Positions 21,400 through 31,387 are shown, counted from the stretch's first letter. The stretch: 64,000 bases of DNA from Methylorubrum thiocyanatum (GCA_014138645.1 JACJIB010000001.1:744001-808000), one strand, 5' to 3'. Numbers and translations are program-made. The notes: a model not told the origin generated them from the sequence alone.

Positions 21400-21518
21400 C
21401 CGGTTCACAAAGAGGCACATCCAGATTGTCTGGATCCCGATAGGGATCTCCGTCCAGTCTGTTTGATGCCTCCCTGTAAGACTCCTGACAGCCGCTCCTC
21501 CGGGGCGGCTTCTTTTTT
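21400..21518 (+). ncRNA. Candidate small RNA with anti-Shine-Dalgarno motifs
   Basis: A non-coding stretch of about 120 bases ends in a good intrinsic terminator (see the separate entry). Upstream of it is a structured part: ctgga ... tccag encloses gatccc-gata-gggatc. Between the two structures lies an apparently single-stranded gatgcctccctgt, and the terminator loop region contains ctcctcc; both are complementary to Shine-Dalgarno sequences. This pattern resembles alphaproteobacterial small RNAs with exposed CCUCCC motifs (the MmgR/suhB-type and CcsR-type groups), but I cannot confirm family membership. The 5' end is estimated. Confidence 0.45.
21490..21518 (+). terminator. Intrinsic terminator upstream of rcdA
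   Basis: A nine-pair stem with one G-T pair (agccgctcc at 21490-21498, ggggcggct at 21502-21510) closes a three-base loop and is followed by tctttttt. No gene ends just before it on the plus strand, so it must terminate a non-coding transcript. Confidence 0.85.
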
Positions 21519-21695
21519 GGCGCTGGTCCGCTCTCACCCGCGGAGGTCCCTCGACCCCGGCGGCGCCGTTAACGTTAAAAAGACGTGAACCGCCTTTCGG
21601 CTCGCGTTCGGCGCTACACTTGCCCCACTGGCCGCATTCGCACCGAAATCGTCCCGATCCGGGGCAGATGGTTCGCCGGCGGTACAGGAGGCAGG

Positions 21696-22229
21696 ATGAC
21701 CGAGTTCGATGTCACGTTCCGGGACGACCGCGAGTGGGTGAGCTTCGGCGAGTCCTACGTGTCGTCGGAAGCCTTCAAGACCCTGTTCCGCGAGGGCATG
21801 CTGCTGGTCGAGGAGACCGCGGCCTATCTCGACGGGGAGGGGAGGGCCGAATCACGGCTGATCTCCCGCGATGCGACGCTGGCCTATGCCAGCGAGAGCA
21901 TGCGCCTCACCACGCGGCTGATGCAGATCGCCTCGTGGCTGCTGGTGCAACGGGCGGTCTCCGAAGGCGAGATCTCGCTGAGCCAGGCGCAGGAGGAGAA
22001 GACCCGCGTCAAGCTCGCCGAATCGGAGCGGACCCTGCCGGAGACCGGCGACACCTTCGCCGAGTTGCCGCTGCGGCTTCAGGATCTCGTGCGCCGCTCG
22101 CGCCGGCTGCACACCCGCATCCTTCATCTCGATGCGCTGATCAGCGAGGACCGTCCGGCGCCGGTGCCGCGGGAGAGCCCGGTGACGGCGCAGTTCGGTC
22201 GCCTCCAGGCGGCCTTCGGCGGGAAGTGA
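21696..22229 (+). CDS. rcdA: DUF1465 / RcdA family cell-cycle adaptor
   Basis: A 177-residue, largely helical cytoplasmic protein of family PF07323. Typical segments are VSFGESYVSSEAFKTLFREGM (shown here as its first and last parts, about residues 13-33), an RLTTRLMQIASWLLVQRAV helix, and a C-terminal LVRRSRRLHTRILHLD helix. In Caulobacter RcdA helps deliver CtrA and other substrates to ClpXP during the cell cycle. The ATG at 21696 follows a strong aggagg ribosome site. It stands alone downstream of the candidate small RNA. Confidence 0.85.
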   Translation: MTEFDVTFRDDREWVSFGESYVSSEAFKTLFREGMLLVEETAAYLDGEGRAESRLISRDATLAYASESMRLTTRLMQIASWLLVQRAVSEGEISLSQAQEEKTRVKLAESERTLPETGDTFAELPLRLQDLVRRSRRLHTRILHLDALISEDRPAPVPRESPVTAQFGRLQAAFGGK

Positions 22230-22256
22230 GACGCGAGCGACCGTTTCATCGTGCAC

Positions 22257-22365
22257 CATTCCGGGGCGCCGATCGGCGAACCCGGAATCCACGACCGGTC
22301 TGGACGCGACGGCACGCTCTCGCATCACCGATGGCGTCCGGGTTGCGCTACGCGGCGCCGGAATG
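22257..22365. repeat. Imperfect inverted repeat downstream of rcdA
   Basis: Outer arms cattccggggcgcc (22257-22270) and ggcgccggaatg (22354-22365) are inverted relative to each other, with internal fragments such as cccggaatcc. The sequence resembles the dispersed palindromic repeats common in Methylobacterium intergenic regions. It has no coding potential. Confidence 0.45.
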
Positions 22366-22436
22366 ACGGTGTCGGGGACAACCCCAAAGTCAGTCGTCGG
22401 GAACGGTGCGCGACTTCACGATGGTGCCCACATACG

Positions 22437-22463
22437 AAAACGGCGCCGCAAGCGGCGCCGTTT
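22437..22463 (-). terminator. Terminator of rpmE (possibly bidirectional)
   Basis: Arms aaacggcgccgc (22438-22449) and gcggcgccgttt (22452-22463) pair perfectly with a minimal loop. On the minus strand the hairpin is followed by ttttcgta, about 30 bases after the rpmE stop. It could also act on transcripts arriving from rcdA. Confidence 0.8.
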
Positions 22464-22495
22464 CGACAGGTCGGGCTCTCGCCCGAATCCAAAAA

Positions 22496-22750
22496 TCACT
22501 TCTTGCCGAAGCCGAGGCCACCGAAGCGCGAGTTGAAGCGCGAGACGCGACCGCCGCGATCGAGCATCTTCTGCTCGCCGCCGGTCCAGGCCGGGTGCGT
22601 GGTCGGGTCGATGTCCAGGTTGAGGACGTCGCCTTCCTTGCCGTAGGTCGACCGGGTCTTGTACTCGGTGCCATCGGTCATCACGACCTTGATGAAGTGG
22701 TAGTCGGGGTGCTCGGTCCCCTTGGCCTTGCCGGCCTCGTTCTTTGCCAT
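22496..22750 (-). CDS. rpmE: 50S ribosomal protein L31
   Basis: An 84-residue L31 with the conserved [14 protein letters not shown] segment and the HPAWTGGEQ motif. No cysteine is present, so this is the zinc-independent form. ATG at 22750 is set by family conservation. It is transcribed away from the ABC exporter gene, with which it shares an intergenic region. Confidence 0.97.
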   Translation of the reverse strand: MAKNEAGKAKGTEHPDYHFIKVVMTDGTEYKTRSTYGKEGDVLNLDIDPTTHPAWTGGEQKMLDRGGRVSRFNSRFGGLGFGKK

Positions 22751-23046
22751 GACGAATTCCTGAGGTAGCACGCCGGCCGACCCCGCCACTCAGGGGAAGA
22801 GCCAGGGGCAAAACATCGCGCGCATTCCGATGAAGGCGCGCCTATACCTCAGCCTCGGACGACGGACAAGAGAGGGCGGGCGGATCGGTGTGATCCCGCC
22901 GAAGGATGGCCCGGCCGTCGGCCATGATGGGCGCGCAGATCCGGCGCGAACTGGAAATCCGGGCGGGCGCTGCTTATGCGGTGGCGTACAAGACAGAAGC
23001 GGCCGGGACGGAAACGGCACGGAACGGGACGAAACGATGTCGAGGA

Positions 23047-24918
<1,872 letters not shown>

Positions 24919-24991
24919 GGCGCATCGTCCCGGAGGGTGGTTTTCCGGCCCTCGGGGCAAGACGAGGCTCGGACGCAGGCAAGGGAGATCC

Positions 24992-25999
24992 ATGGACCTC
25001 ACCCGCTTTCCCCGCGTGGCACTCACCGACGGGCCGACGCCGATCCGCTCCCTCGACCGGCTCTCGACCCATCTCGGGCACGAGCTGAACGGCGTGCGCC
25101 TGTTCGTGAAGCGCGACGATGTCGGCCCGGTCGGCCTGGGCGGCAACAAGCTGCGCAAGCTCGAATTCCTGCTCGGCCAAGCGCTGGCGGAATGGGCCGA
25201 TACGGTGATCACCGTCGGCGCGCTGCAATCGAACCACGCCCGGCTCACCGCCGCCGCGGCCGCGCGGATGGGGCTGGCCTGCGAGCTGTTCCTCACCCGC
25301 AGCGTTCCGCGGGAGGATGCCGACTACACCGGCAACGGCAACCGGCTGCTGCAGGATCTGTTCGGCGCCCGCGTCCACCTGCTGCCGGGCGAGGCCGATT
25401 CGCTGGCGCTGGCCGAGGCGCGGGCGGAGGAATTGCGCGCGGAGGGGCGGCGCGTCTTCGTCTTCCCGTCGGGTGGGTCGAGCCCGCTCGGCTGCCTGGG
25501 CTACGCCGCCTGCGCCGCCGAAATCCTGGAACAGTCGGGCAATCTCGGCCTCGCGTTTGCCCGCATCGTCGTGCCGAACGGCAGTTCCGGCACCCATGCG
25601 GGGCTGGCGGCGGGCCTCGCCGCCCTCGGCCGCGACCCGCATCTGACCCATTCCTACACCGTCCTCGCCCCCGAGCCCGAGGCGCGGGCGGCGACGCTGG
25701 CGAAGGCCCGCGACACCCTCGCCCTGATCGACGGCCACGCGGCGCTCTCCGATGATGCCATCCGCGTGGACGGCGCCCATCGCGGGCCGGGCTACGGCGT
25801 CCCGACCGAGGGGATGCGCGAGGCGGTACGGCTGATGGCGCGGACGGAAGGGCTGCTGCTCGATCCCGTCTACAGCGGCAAGGCGTTTGCCGGCCTGCTG
25901 CACGACGTGCGCGCGGGGGCCTATGCCCGCGGGGATGCGGTCCTGTTCGTGATGACCGGCGGGGTGCCGGGATTGTTCGCGTATCGGAGTGAATTCTGA
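24992..25999 (+). CDS. D-cysteine desulfhydrase / ACC deaminase family enzyme
   Basis: A 335-residue PLP enzyme of fold type II. The PLP lysine is Lys53 in GLGGNKLRKLE, followed by the substrate loop LQSNHARLT (about 78-86) and the phosphate-binding NGSSGTHAG. The family splits into D-cysteine desulfhydrases and 1-aminocyclopropane-1-carboxylate deaminases; the overall pattern favours D-cysteine desulfhydrase, though Methylobacterium also has true ACC deaminases. ATG at 24992 follows aagggag. It lies 73 bases after the ABC exporter on the same strand. Confidence 0.85.
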   Translation: MDLTRFPRVALTDGPTPIRSLDRLSTHLGHELNGVRLFVKRDDVGPVGLGGNKLRKLEFLLGQALAEWADTVITVGALQSNHARLTAAAAARMGLACELFLTRSVPREDADYTGNGNRLLQDLFGARVHLLPGEADSLALAEARAEELRAEGRRVFVFPSGGSSPLGCLGYAACAAEILEQSGNLGLAFARIVVPNGSSGTHAGLAAGLAALGRDPHLTHSYTVLAPEPEARAATLAKARDTLALIDGHAALSDDAIRVDGAHRGPGYGVPTEGMREAVRLMARTEGLLLDPVYSGKAFAGLLHDVRAGAYARGDAVLFVMTGGVPGLFAYRSEF

Positions 26000-26012
26000 T
26001 CGAGCCCGGCGA

Positions 26013-26666
26013 TCACTTCATTTCGGTCTGAATCCAATAATAGCTTCGTTGGATAACAAGCGTCTTGATGACTTTCGCCGGGCTCCCGATTTTTAGGATG
26101 TCGATCCTGGGCTGGTTGGTCCATCCGGACAGGATCGAGTATTGAGCCGGTCCCTCCCGGAAGGACACGTTGCCGGTGGCATGAAGAAGGTCGCCGGCCT
26201 GTGGTTTGAGATCGAGGCCTGAGCCGTCTGTGAAGTTCTTTTCCTTCCATGCCCCGTCGCTCGTCAGATGGCCGTAATATGACCATCCGGTTATGGTAGT
26301 CTTGCCTTCGGACGGAGTGTCGTTTTTATTCTCGTTTGCCTGCGCGACGTCATGGTCGGTGACACTAGGCGCCGATGTGTTCTGGGCTTGGCTACTGGTC
26401 CCGGAAACTGGCCTCTCCGTCTGTAATGGGGTGCCGGAGAGCGGCACGGGTTTGTCGTTGGGCTGTGTCGAATACACGTGATAGGCAAGCAAACCAATGC
26501 CAATCAGGAATATCACCGTCGATTTCGATCCGTTGATCTTAGCGCCTGCAAATCTCAGTCCGGTACGGGAGCCGGTTGCTGAGATAGCAACATTAAATAC
26601 GATTAATACCGCGCCGAGTGCGGCGAGGATCTGCCCCAACGTTTGAAATCCATTGAACTCAAACAT
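26013..26666 (-). CDS. AT-rich membrane protein of unknown function
   Basis: A 217-residue protein with two hydrophobic segments, about residues 9-27 (LGQILAALGAVLIVFNVA) and 48-66 (VIFLIGIGLLAYHVYS). These are followed by a Ser/Thr/Pro/Asn-rich linker (about 70-125) and a soluble C-terminal domain with aromatic residues (ITGWSYYGHL, QRSYYWIQTE). Base composition is clearly less GC-rich than all neighbours. The ATG at 26666 has a weak ribosome site; a TTG 57 bases upstream is less likely. The C-terminal domain is probably periplasmic. No family was recognised; it may have been acquired horizontally. Confidence 0.7.
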   Translation of the reverse strand: MFEFNGFQTLGQILAALGAVLIVFNVAISATGSRTGLRFAGAKINGSKSTVIFLIGIGLLAYHVYSTQPNDKPVPLSGTPLQTERPVSGTSSQAQNTSAPSVTDHDVAQANENKNDTPSEGKTTITGWSYYGHLTSDGAWKEKNFTDGSGLDLKPQAGDLLHATGNVSFREGPAQYSILSGWTNQPRIDILKIGSPAKVIKTLVIQRSYYWIQTEMK

Positions 26667-26841
26667 GATCGTTGCCTGCAAAAAGATGCCGGCGATACTA
26701 GAAAAACACCATCGGAATATCAAGTTCCGATCAAGCTTTCCGATGACCGGCTGCGCACAGGCGAGATTTATAGTGAGGTGAGTCCGAAGGTTTTTCTGGA
26801 ATGAGGCTGCGTGCGGAAAGCAGGGCGCAGGCTTACAACGG

Positions 26842-27855
26842 TTACCGCTCCGTCAGCTTCATCTCGATCCGGCGGTTGCGCGCATAGGCGTCCTCGCTCG
26901 TTCCCGAATCGAGCGGCTGGAACTCGCCGAAGGCGCCGGCCAGGAGGCGCTGCGGCGGGATGCCCTTGGTCCGCAGGTACTGCACCACCGCGATGGCGCG
27001 CGCCGCCGAGAGCGCCCAGTTCGAGGGGAACTGCGCCGACTGGATCGGTCGCGCATCGGTGTGGCCGTCGACGCGCAGCACCCACGGGATGTCGGCGGGG
27101 ATCTCCTTGGCGATGTCGAGGATCGCCCCGGCGATCCGGTCGAGTTCCGGGCCGGCTTCGGGCTTCAGGGCGGCGGAGCCCGCCGCGAACAGCACCTCGG
27201 ATTGCAGCACGAAGCGGTCGCCGACGATGCGCACATCGGTGCGGCTGCCGATGATCTGGCGCAGGCGCCCGAAGAAGTCCGAGCGGTAGCGGGCGAGTTC
27301 CTGCACCCGCTGGGCGAGCGCCACGTTGAGGCGGCTGCCGAGTTCGGCGATGCGGGCCTGACTCTCGCGGTCGCGGGCTTCGGAGGCCGCCAGCGCATCC
27401 TCAAGGGCCGCGAGCTGGCGGCGTAGCGCCCTGATCTGCTCGTTGAGTAGCTCGACCTGATTCTGCGCCCGCTGCGTCGCGCCGCGCTCTGCGGCGAGCT
27501 GCGCATCGACGTCGGCGCTCTTGCCCTGCGCCGCCTCGCTGGCATCGGCGAGCGCCCGGAGCCGGTCGCGCTCGGCCTCGGTGGCGGTCAGAGTGTTGCG
27601 CAGGCCCGCGGCCGCCTCTTCCTGGGCGCGGCGGCCGGAGCGCTCCAGCGCCAGCAGGTCGGTGAGGTCGGCGATCTGGCGGTTGAGGCGGTTGAGGACC
27701 GCGTCGCGCCCGGTCAATTCCTGAGAGAGGAAGAACTGCCCCACCACGAAGACGGTGAGCAGGAACACGACCGCGAGCAGGAGCGTCGCGAGCGCATCGA
27801 CGTAGCCCGGCCAGACGTTCAGGCTGCGCTGCGAGCGCGCGCGGATCGAGGCCAT
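26842..27855 (-). CDS. MotB/OmpA-like peptidoglycan-binding protein
   Basis: A 337-residue protein with one N-terminal membrane helix (about 18-42) that contains a conserved Asp20 (GYVDALATLLLAVV), the position of the proton-carrying aspartate in MotB. Residues about 45-190 are a long coiled coil, and residues about 200-335 form an OmpA-like domain with the peptidoglycan-binding pattern VDGHTDARP and NxxLSxxRA (NWALSAARA). It starts four bases after the MotA/ExbB-like gene ends, so the two should form one proton-driven complex anchored to the wall. This is not a flagellar MotB by context: no flagellar genes are nearby. Confidence 0.88.
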   Translation of the reverse strand: MASIRARSQRSLNVWPGYVDALATLLLAVVFLLTVFVVGQFFLSQELTGRDAVLNRLNRQIADLTDLLALERSGRRAQEEAAAGLRNTLTATEAERDRLRALADASEAAQGKSADVDAQLAAERGATQRAQNQVELLNEQIRALRRQLAALEDALAASEARDRESQARIAELGSRLNVALAQRVQELARYRSDFFGRLRQIIGSRTDVRIVGDRFVLQSEVLFAAGSAALKPEAGPELDRIAGAILDIAKEIPADIPWVLRVDGHTDARPIQSAQFPSNWALSAARAIAVVQYLRTKGIPPQRLLAGAFGEFQPLDSGTSEDAYARNRRIEMKLTER

Positions 27856-27859
27856 GCTC

Positions 27860-28861
27860 CTAGTTCACCTTCTCGCGCGCCAGCCGTTCGAGAACCTGCT
27901 TCAGCTCGCGCTCGCGGGCCGCCTGCGCCTCGACCCAATCGCGGATCATCTGCTGCTCGGCGCGCATGTGCTGCACGAGCCCCTGGATGCCCTCGGCGAG
28001 GTTGGTCATGGCCTGGGTCGCACCCCGGCCCCCGGCGCCCTCGGCGATGACGCCGCTCAAACGGTCCACCGCCGCCTGCAGCTCGCGGGCGACGGTTGGA
28101 TCGTATTCCGGCGCGGGGCGGGCGGCGATGGCCGTGGGGGCGACCGCCTGCTCCTCGCCGGAGACAAGCCAGTCCTCCAACTCGTTGTGGAAGCGCGAAT
28201 GGGCCTGCCCCGCCTGAAGGTCGAGGAAGCCGACGATCAGCGAGGAGGCGAGGCCGAACAGCGAGGCCGAGAAGGCGAGGCCGATGCCGGAGAGGGGCAC
28301 CGCGAGCCCGCTCTTGAGTTCGTCGAACATCACGGCCGCATCGCCGCCGCCGCGCATGCCGCCGATCACCGAGCCCACCGCCGAGAGCGTCTCGATCAGG
28401 CCCCAGAAGGTGCCGAGCAGGCCGAGCAGGATCAGGATGCCGGCGATGTAGCGCAGGATCTCCCGGCCTTCGTCCAGCCGCACGGCGGTGGTGTCGAGAT
28501 GCGCGCGGGTGCTCGACAGCGTCAGGCCCTCGCGCCGGGCCGCGATGGCGGGCAGCAGGGGGGCGAGCAGGGCCGGCCGGTCCTTCGGGTTCTGCCCGGC
28601 GGCGACCGCATTGACGTAGCGGACCTCGCGAAACAGCCGCGTCACCTGCCCGAAGGCGAGGAGCACCGCGATCAGCAGCACGCCGAGGATGAGCCCGTTC
28701 AGACCGGGGTTGGCGAGGAAGGCCGGGGTGATCTGCTTGTAGAGGACGAAGGCGAGGAAGCCTGCGAGCGCCAGGAACACCAGCATCCGCACCAGCGTCA
28801 TGCCGGGCCGGGCGAGGGGGGGCGTGTCGAGGGACGCGGAACGGGCCGCCATCGGGTCCAT
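27860..28861 (-). CDS. MotA/TolQ/ExbB-like proton channel subunit
   Basis: A 333-residue inner-membrane protein with two N-terminal helices (about 24-42 and 55-72), then a cytoplasmic stretch and a helix pair from about 140 to 225. The pair contains the signature ILILLGLLGTFWGLIETL and the following GLAVPLSGIGLAFSASLFG, the classic MotA/ExbB core. A cytoplasmic tail of about 100 residues is helical and ends in a charged coiled coil. With the adjacent MotB/OmpA-like protein it probably converts proton flow into a movement or signal at the cell wall. The function of this pair in Rhizobiales is not established. Confidence 0.88.
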   Translation of the reverse strand: MDPMAARSASLDTPPLARPGMTLVRMLVFLALAGFLAFVLYKQITPAFLANPGLNGLILGVLLIAVLLAFGQVTRLFREVRYVNAVAAGQNPKDRPALLAPLLPAIAARREGLTLSSTRAHLDTTAVRLDEGREILRYIAGILILLGLLGTFWGLIETLSAVGSVIGGMRGGGDAAVMFDELKSGLAVPLSGIGLAFSASLFGLASSLIVGFLDLQAGQAHSRFHNELEDWLVSGEEQAVAPTAIAARPAPEYDPTVARELQAAVDRLSGVIAEGAGGRGATQAMTNLAEGIQGLVQHMRAEQQMIRDWVEAQAARERELKQVLERLAREKVN

Positions 28862-28985
28862 ACTCGTGTTGGGCCTGACGCCGGGACCGGCGGCACCGCT
28901 GCGACAAAACCGGCGGCACTCTGGCGGCTCGGCCTGCCGCGATCAAGTCACAGTGCGGCAGCGTCCGACGAGCGCCGAGGCGGCC

Positions 28986-29807
28986 TCAATCCCATTCGCG
29001 CGGCCAAGTCTCTTCCAGATGCGGCCCGAGCCGGACCGCCCAGACGCGCCGGGCCAGTCCCGTCGCGTCGTCGGTCTCGACCGCGATGCCGCACAGGGTG
29101 CCCTCGCCGGTGGCCGCCTCGAGCCGCGAGCCCGGCGTCTTCTGCAGGAAGCGGCGCACCGGTTCGTCCTTCTGCATCCCGAGGATCGAATCGTAGTCGC
29201 CGCACATCCCGGCATCCGAGAGGTAGGCGGTGCCGTGGGGCAGGATGCGGTGGTCGCCGGTCGGCGCATGGGTATGGGTGCCGACGACGAGGCTGGCGCG
29301 GCCGTCGAGGAAATGCGCCATGGCCTGCTTCTCGCTGGTGGCCTCGGCATGCATGTCGACGATGACGGCATCGGCCGCCGCGCCGAGCGGGCAGGCGTCG
29401 AGTTCCCGGTCGGCGGCGGTGAAGGGATCGTCGAGGGGGTCGAGATAGATGCGGCCCATCACGTTGACCACGAGCACGCGGGCGCCGCGGGCCGTCTCGA
29501 TCACCGTCGCACCCCGGCCCGGCGTGCCGGGCGGGTAGTTCGCCGGCCGGATCAGCCGCGGCTGGCGAGCAATGAAGACGAGCGCCTCGCGCTGGTCGAA
29601 GGAGTGGTTGCCGAGCGTCACCGCGTCGGCGCCGGCCTGAAGGATCTCGTCGCAGATCGACTCGGTGATGCCGAAGCCGCCGGCCGCGTTCTCGCCGTTG
29701 ATCACCACGCAGTCGAGGCGCCAGCGCTCACGCAGGCCGGGGAGCCGCTCGGTGACGGCGTGGCGGCCGGGGCGCCCGACGATGTCGCCGAGGAAGAGGA
29801 TACGCAT
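28986..29807 (-). CDS. YmdB-type metallophosphoesterase
   Basis: A 273-residue phosphodiesterase of the TIGR00282 group. Metal-binding motifs are GDIVGRPGR (7-15), NGENAAGGFG, TLGNHSFDQ, VDMHAEATSEK and GTHTHAPTGD. Homologues hydrolyse 2',3'-cyclic nucleotides and, in Bacillus, influence biofilm and motility decisions. It follows the cyclo-ligase gene with an 11-base gap, so both are probably on one message, the usual arrangement in alphaproteobacteria. Confidence 0.94.
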   Translation of the reverse strand: MRILFLGDIVGRPGRHAVTERLPGLRERWRLDCVVINGENAAGGFGITESICDEILQAGADAVTLGNHSFDQREALVFIARQPRLIRPANYPPGTPGRGATVIETARGARVLVVNVMGRIYLDPLDDPFTAADRELDACPLGAAADAVIVDMHAEATSEKQAMAHFLDGRASLVVGTHTHAPTGDHRILPHGTAYLSDAGMCGDYDSILGMQKDEPVRRFLQKTPGSRLEAATGEGTLCGIAVETDDATGLARRVWAVRLGPHLEETWPREWD

Positions 29808-29818
29808 CGTGAGAAGAT

Positions 29819-30409
29819 CTAGCTTTGCCGGAGCGGCACGGGTCCGGTCTCGGTCACGAGATGGTCGAGGGGGCGGTCGTGCGGCTCCGCCGGGACGCGC
29901 TCGATCTCCTGCACGGAGAAGGCGATGCCGACCGTCAGCACGGGGCCGTTCTTCGAGAGCCGCTCGATCGCCTGATCGTAGTAGCCGGCGCCGTAGCCGA
30001 TGCGCTGGCCCGCGCGGTCGAAGGCGGCGAGCGGCACGATCAGGGCGCTGGGGTCGAGCGGGGGCAGGTCGTCGTGCGGCTCGCTGAGGCCGAAGCCGCC
30101 GGTCACCAGCGCCTCGCCCGCGCGCCATTCGCGGAAGACGAGGCCCTGCTTGGTGACCTTCGGTAATGCGACACGCTGGCCGCGGGCGAAAAAGCGCTCG
30201 ATCAGCGGGCGCGGGTCGATCTCGGAGCGGATCGGCCAGAAGGCGCCGACCAGCGGCGCTTCCGCCAACTCGGGAAGCCCGGCGATGATCTCGGCGGCGC
30301 GCAGTGAGCCGGCGGCGCGGGCCTCGGGCGAGAGCGCGTCGCGACGCTTGAGCGCCTCGGCGCGGAGACTCGCCTTGAGCGAGCGTTCGGGGGAAGAGTG
30401 CGGAGCCAC
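29819..30409 (-). CDS. 5-formyltetrahydrofolate cyclo-ligase
   Basis: A 196-residue enzyme that converts 5-formyl-THF to 5,10-methenyl-THF with ATP. The conserved C-terminal motif RIGYGAGYYDQAIERL and the N-terminal basic helix (LRAEALKRRDAL) are present. One-carbon folate metabolism is central in methylotrophs, which fits the suspected host. It lies directly downstream of the probable 6S RNA and zapA on the minus strand, the order seen in many proteobacteria. Confidence 0.93.
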   Translation of the reverse strand: MAPHSSPERSLKASLRAEALKRRDALSPEARAAGSLRAAEIIAGLPELAEAPLVGAFWPIRSEIDPRPLIERFFARGQRVALPKVTKQGLVFREWRAGEALVTGGFGLSEPHDDLPPLDPSALIVPLAAFDRAGQRIGYGAGYYDQAIERLSKNGPVLTVGIAFSVQEIERVPAEPHDRPLDHLVTETGPVPLRQS

Positions 30410-30429
30410 TTGAGCCGTTGGAGTGTCGA

Positions 30430-30560
30430 TCCCGGGAAACCTACAGAGTAGGTGGGCGCCGTGTTGGCCAAGTCCACGGACGAGGCCAGTGACAGCTCCC
30501 TAGGGAGTCGATAAGGCCCCGGGGAAAGTTCTCCTGACGAACTCTGCAGCCCCGCCCGCC
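30430..30560 (-). ncRNA. ssrS: Probable 6S RNA
   Basis: The non-coding gap between zapA and the 5-formyl-THF cyclo-ligase gene is the classical position of 6S RNA. On the minus strand the 5' part (gcagagt near 30540-30546) pairs with the 3' part (actctgt near 30443-30449), with ggg/ccc pairs further out. Inside is a long imperfect stem, an apical gaggcc-type pairing and a ctccctagggag palindrome at 30496-30507. A -10-like ctatct lies just upstream (30568-30563). 6S RNA binds the vegetative RNA polymerase and tunes transcription in stationary phase. The ends are estimated within about 20 bases, and the length is somewhat short for alphaproteobacterial 6S. Confidence 0.62.
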
Positions 30561-30671
30561 AGAGATAGACGCGCCGGGGCTCGGGCGCCAGGGGGCGAAC
30601 GCGTCGCGCCCCAGAAATTCGAAGCCGGCGCGCTGATTCCCCGGCGGCCCCCTGCTTCGCGCCGGCCTCGA

Positions 30672-31043
30672 TCAGCCGCCGCGCTCGGCCTCGCCCTTGC
30701 CGCCGGAAGACCCGACAGGCTGCCCCGACAGGGCGCGGGCGAGGCGGTCGATGCGCTCGGCGGCGATGCCGACGCCGCCGGCGAGCCGCGCCTGTTCGGC
30801 GGCGCCGTGGGCCGCGTTCCGCTCCAGCTCGGCGATACGGCGGCGGGCCTCGTGCAGCTCGTCGGCGAGCGTCAGCGAGGCCATGACGTGCAGGCGCATG
30901 TCGCCGATCTCGCCGAAGGTGCCGCGCATCTCGGTGACGCGGTCGTCGAAGCTCTTGGCCAGGGCCGCGAGATGGTCCTCCTCGCCGGGGCCGCAGGCCA
31001 TCCGGTAGCTCTTGCCCGCGATGGTGACGTTGACGTGCGGCAT
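30672..31043 (-). CDS. zapA: Cell division protein ZapA
   Basis: A 123-residue protein with the ZapA fold: an N-terminal beta part (VNVTIAGKSYRMACGPGEEDHL), then a dimerisation helix (MASLTLADELHEARRRIAELE). ZapA stabilises FtsZ bundles at the division site. Alphaproteobacterial ZapA proteins carry a C-terminal extension like the Gly/Ser-rich tail seen here. It precedes the probable 6S RNA and follows a DUF4164 coiled-coil gene. Confidence 0.93.
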   Translation of the reverse strand: MPHVNVTIAGKSYRMACGPGEEDHLAALAKSFDDRVTEMRGTFGEIGDMRLHVMASLTLADELHEARRRIAELERNAAHGAAEQARLAGGVGIAAERIDRLARALSGQPVGSSGGKGEAERGG

Positions 31044-31066
31044 CCGCGTTTGAACCTGACTCGAAC

Positions 31067-31387
31067 TCAGCGCCCGGCGGGGCCGGACAGGACGTCTTCC
31101 ACGGTCTCGATGGCGCGATCGAGGCGGCGGTTCACCTCGCCGGTGGTGCTCGTCATCCGGGCGAGCCGCGCGCCGGCCGCATCGAGTTCGGCGGCGAGCC
31201 GCACACGGTCTTCCTCGAGCAGGGCGAATTCCGTCTCGCGGTCGCCGCGGCTGCGCTCGGCCTCGAGCTTGCGCGCCACCGCCGTCTCGAGCAGCGCCAG
31301 CGCCGTGTCGAGCCGGTGCAGCGCCTCTTCCAGGTTGCCGGCCTCCTGCGCCCTCGTCTGCCCCGCCTTCGAATCTGCTCGCGCCAT
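31067..31387 (-). CDS. DUF4164 coiled-coil protein
   Basis: A 106-residue, almost fully helical protein (EEALHRLDTALALLETAV, then EFALLEEDRVRLAAELDAA), matching the small Rhizobiales family DUF4164. It ends 23 bases before zapA and is very likely co-transcribed. The location next to zapA suggests a role in cell division, perhaps as a ZapB-like partner, but that is inference. ATG at 31387 is chosen since the longer upstream frame has no coding character. Confidence 0.82.
   Translation of the reverse strand: MARADSKAGQTRAQEAGNLEEALHRLDTALALLETAVARKLEAERSRGDRETEFALLEEDRVRLAAELDAAGARLARMTSTTGEVNRRLDRAIETVEDVLSGPAGR

Noticed and set aside
20334..22229. Chromosomal replication origin near rpmH and rnpA
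   Set aside because: No dnaA gene and no cluster of DnaA boxes was seen; the rpmH-rnpA-yidC block is not tied to the origin in Rhizobiales.
26842..28861. A complete Zorya defence system
   Set aside because: Only MotA-like and MotB-like genes are present; no helicase, nuclease or other Zorya partner lies on either side.
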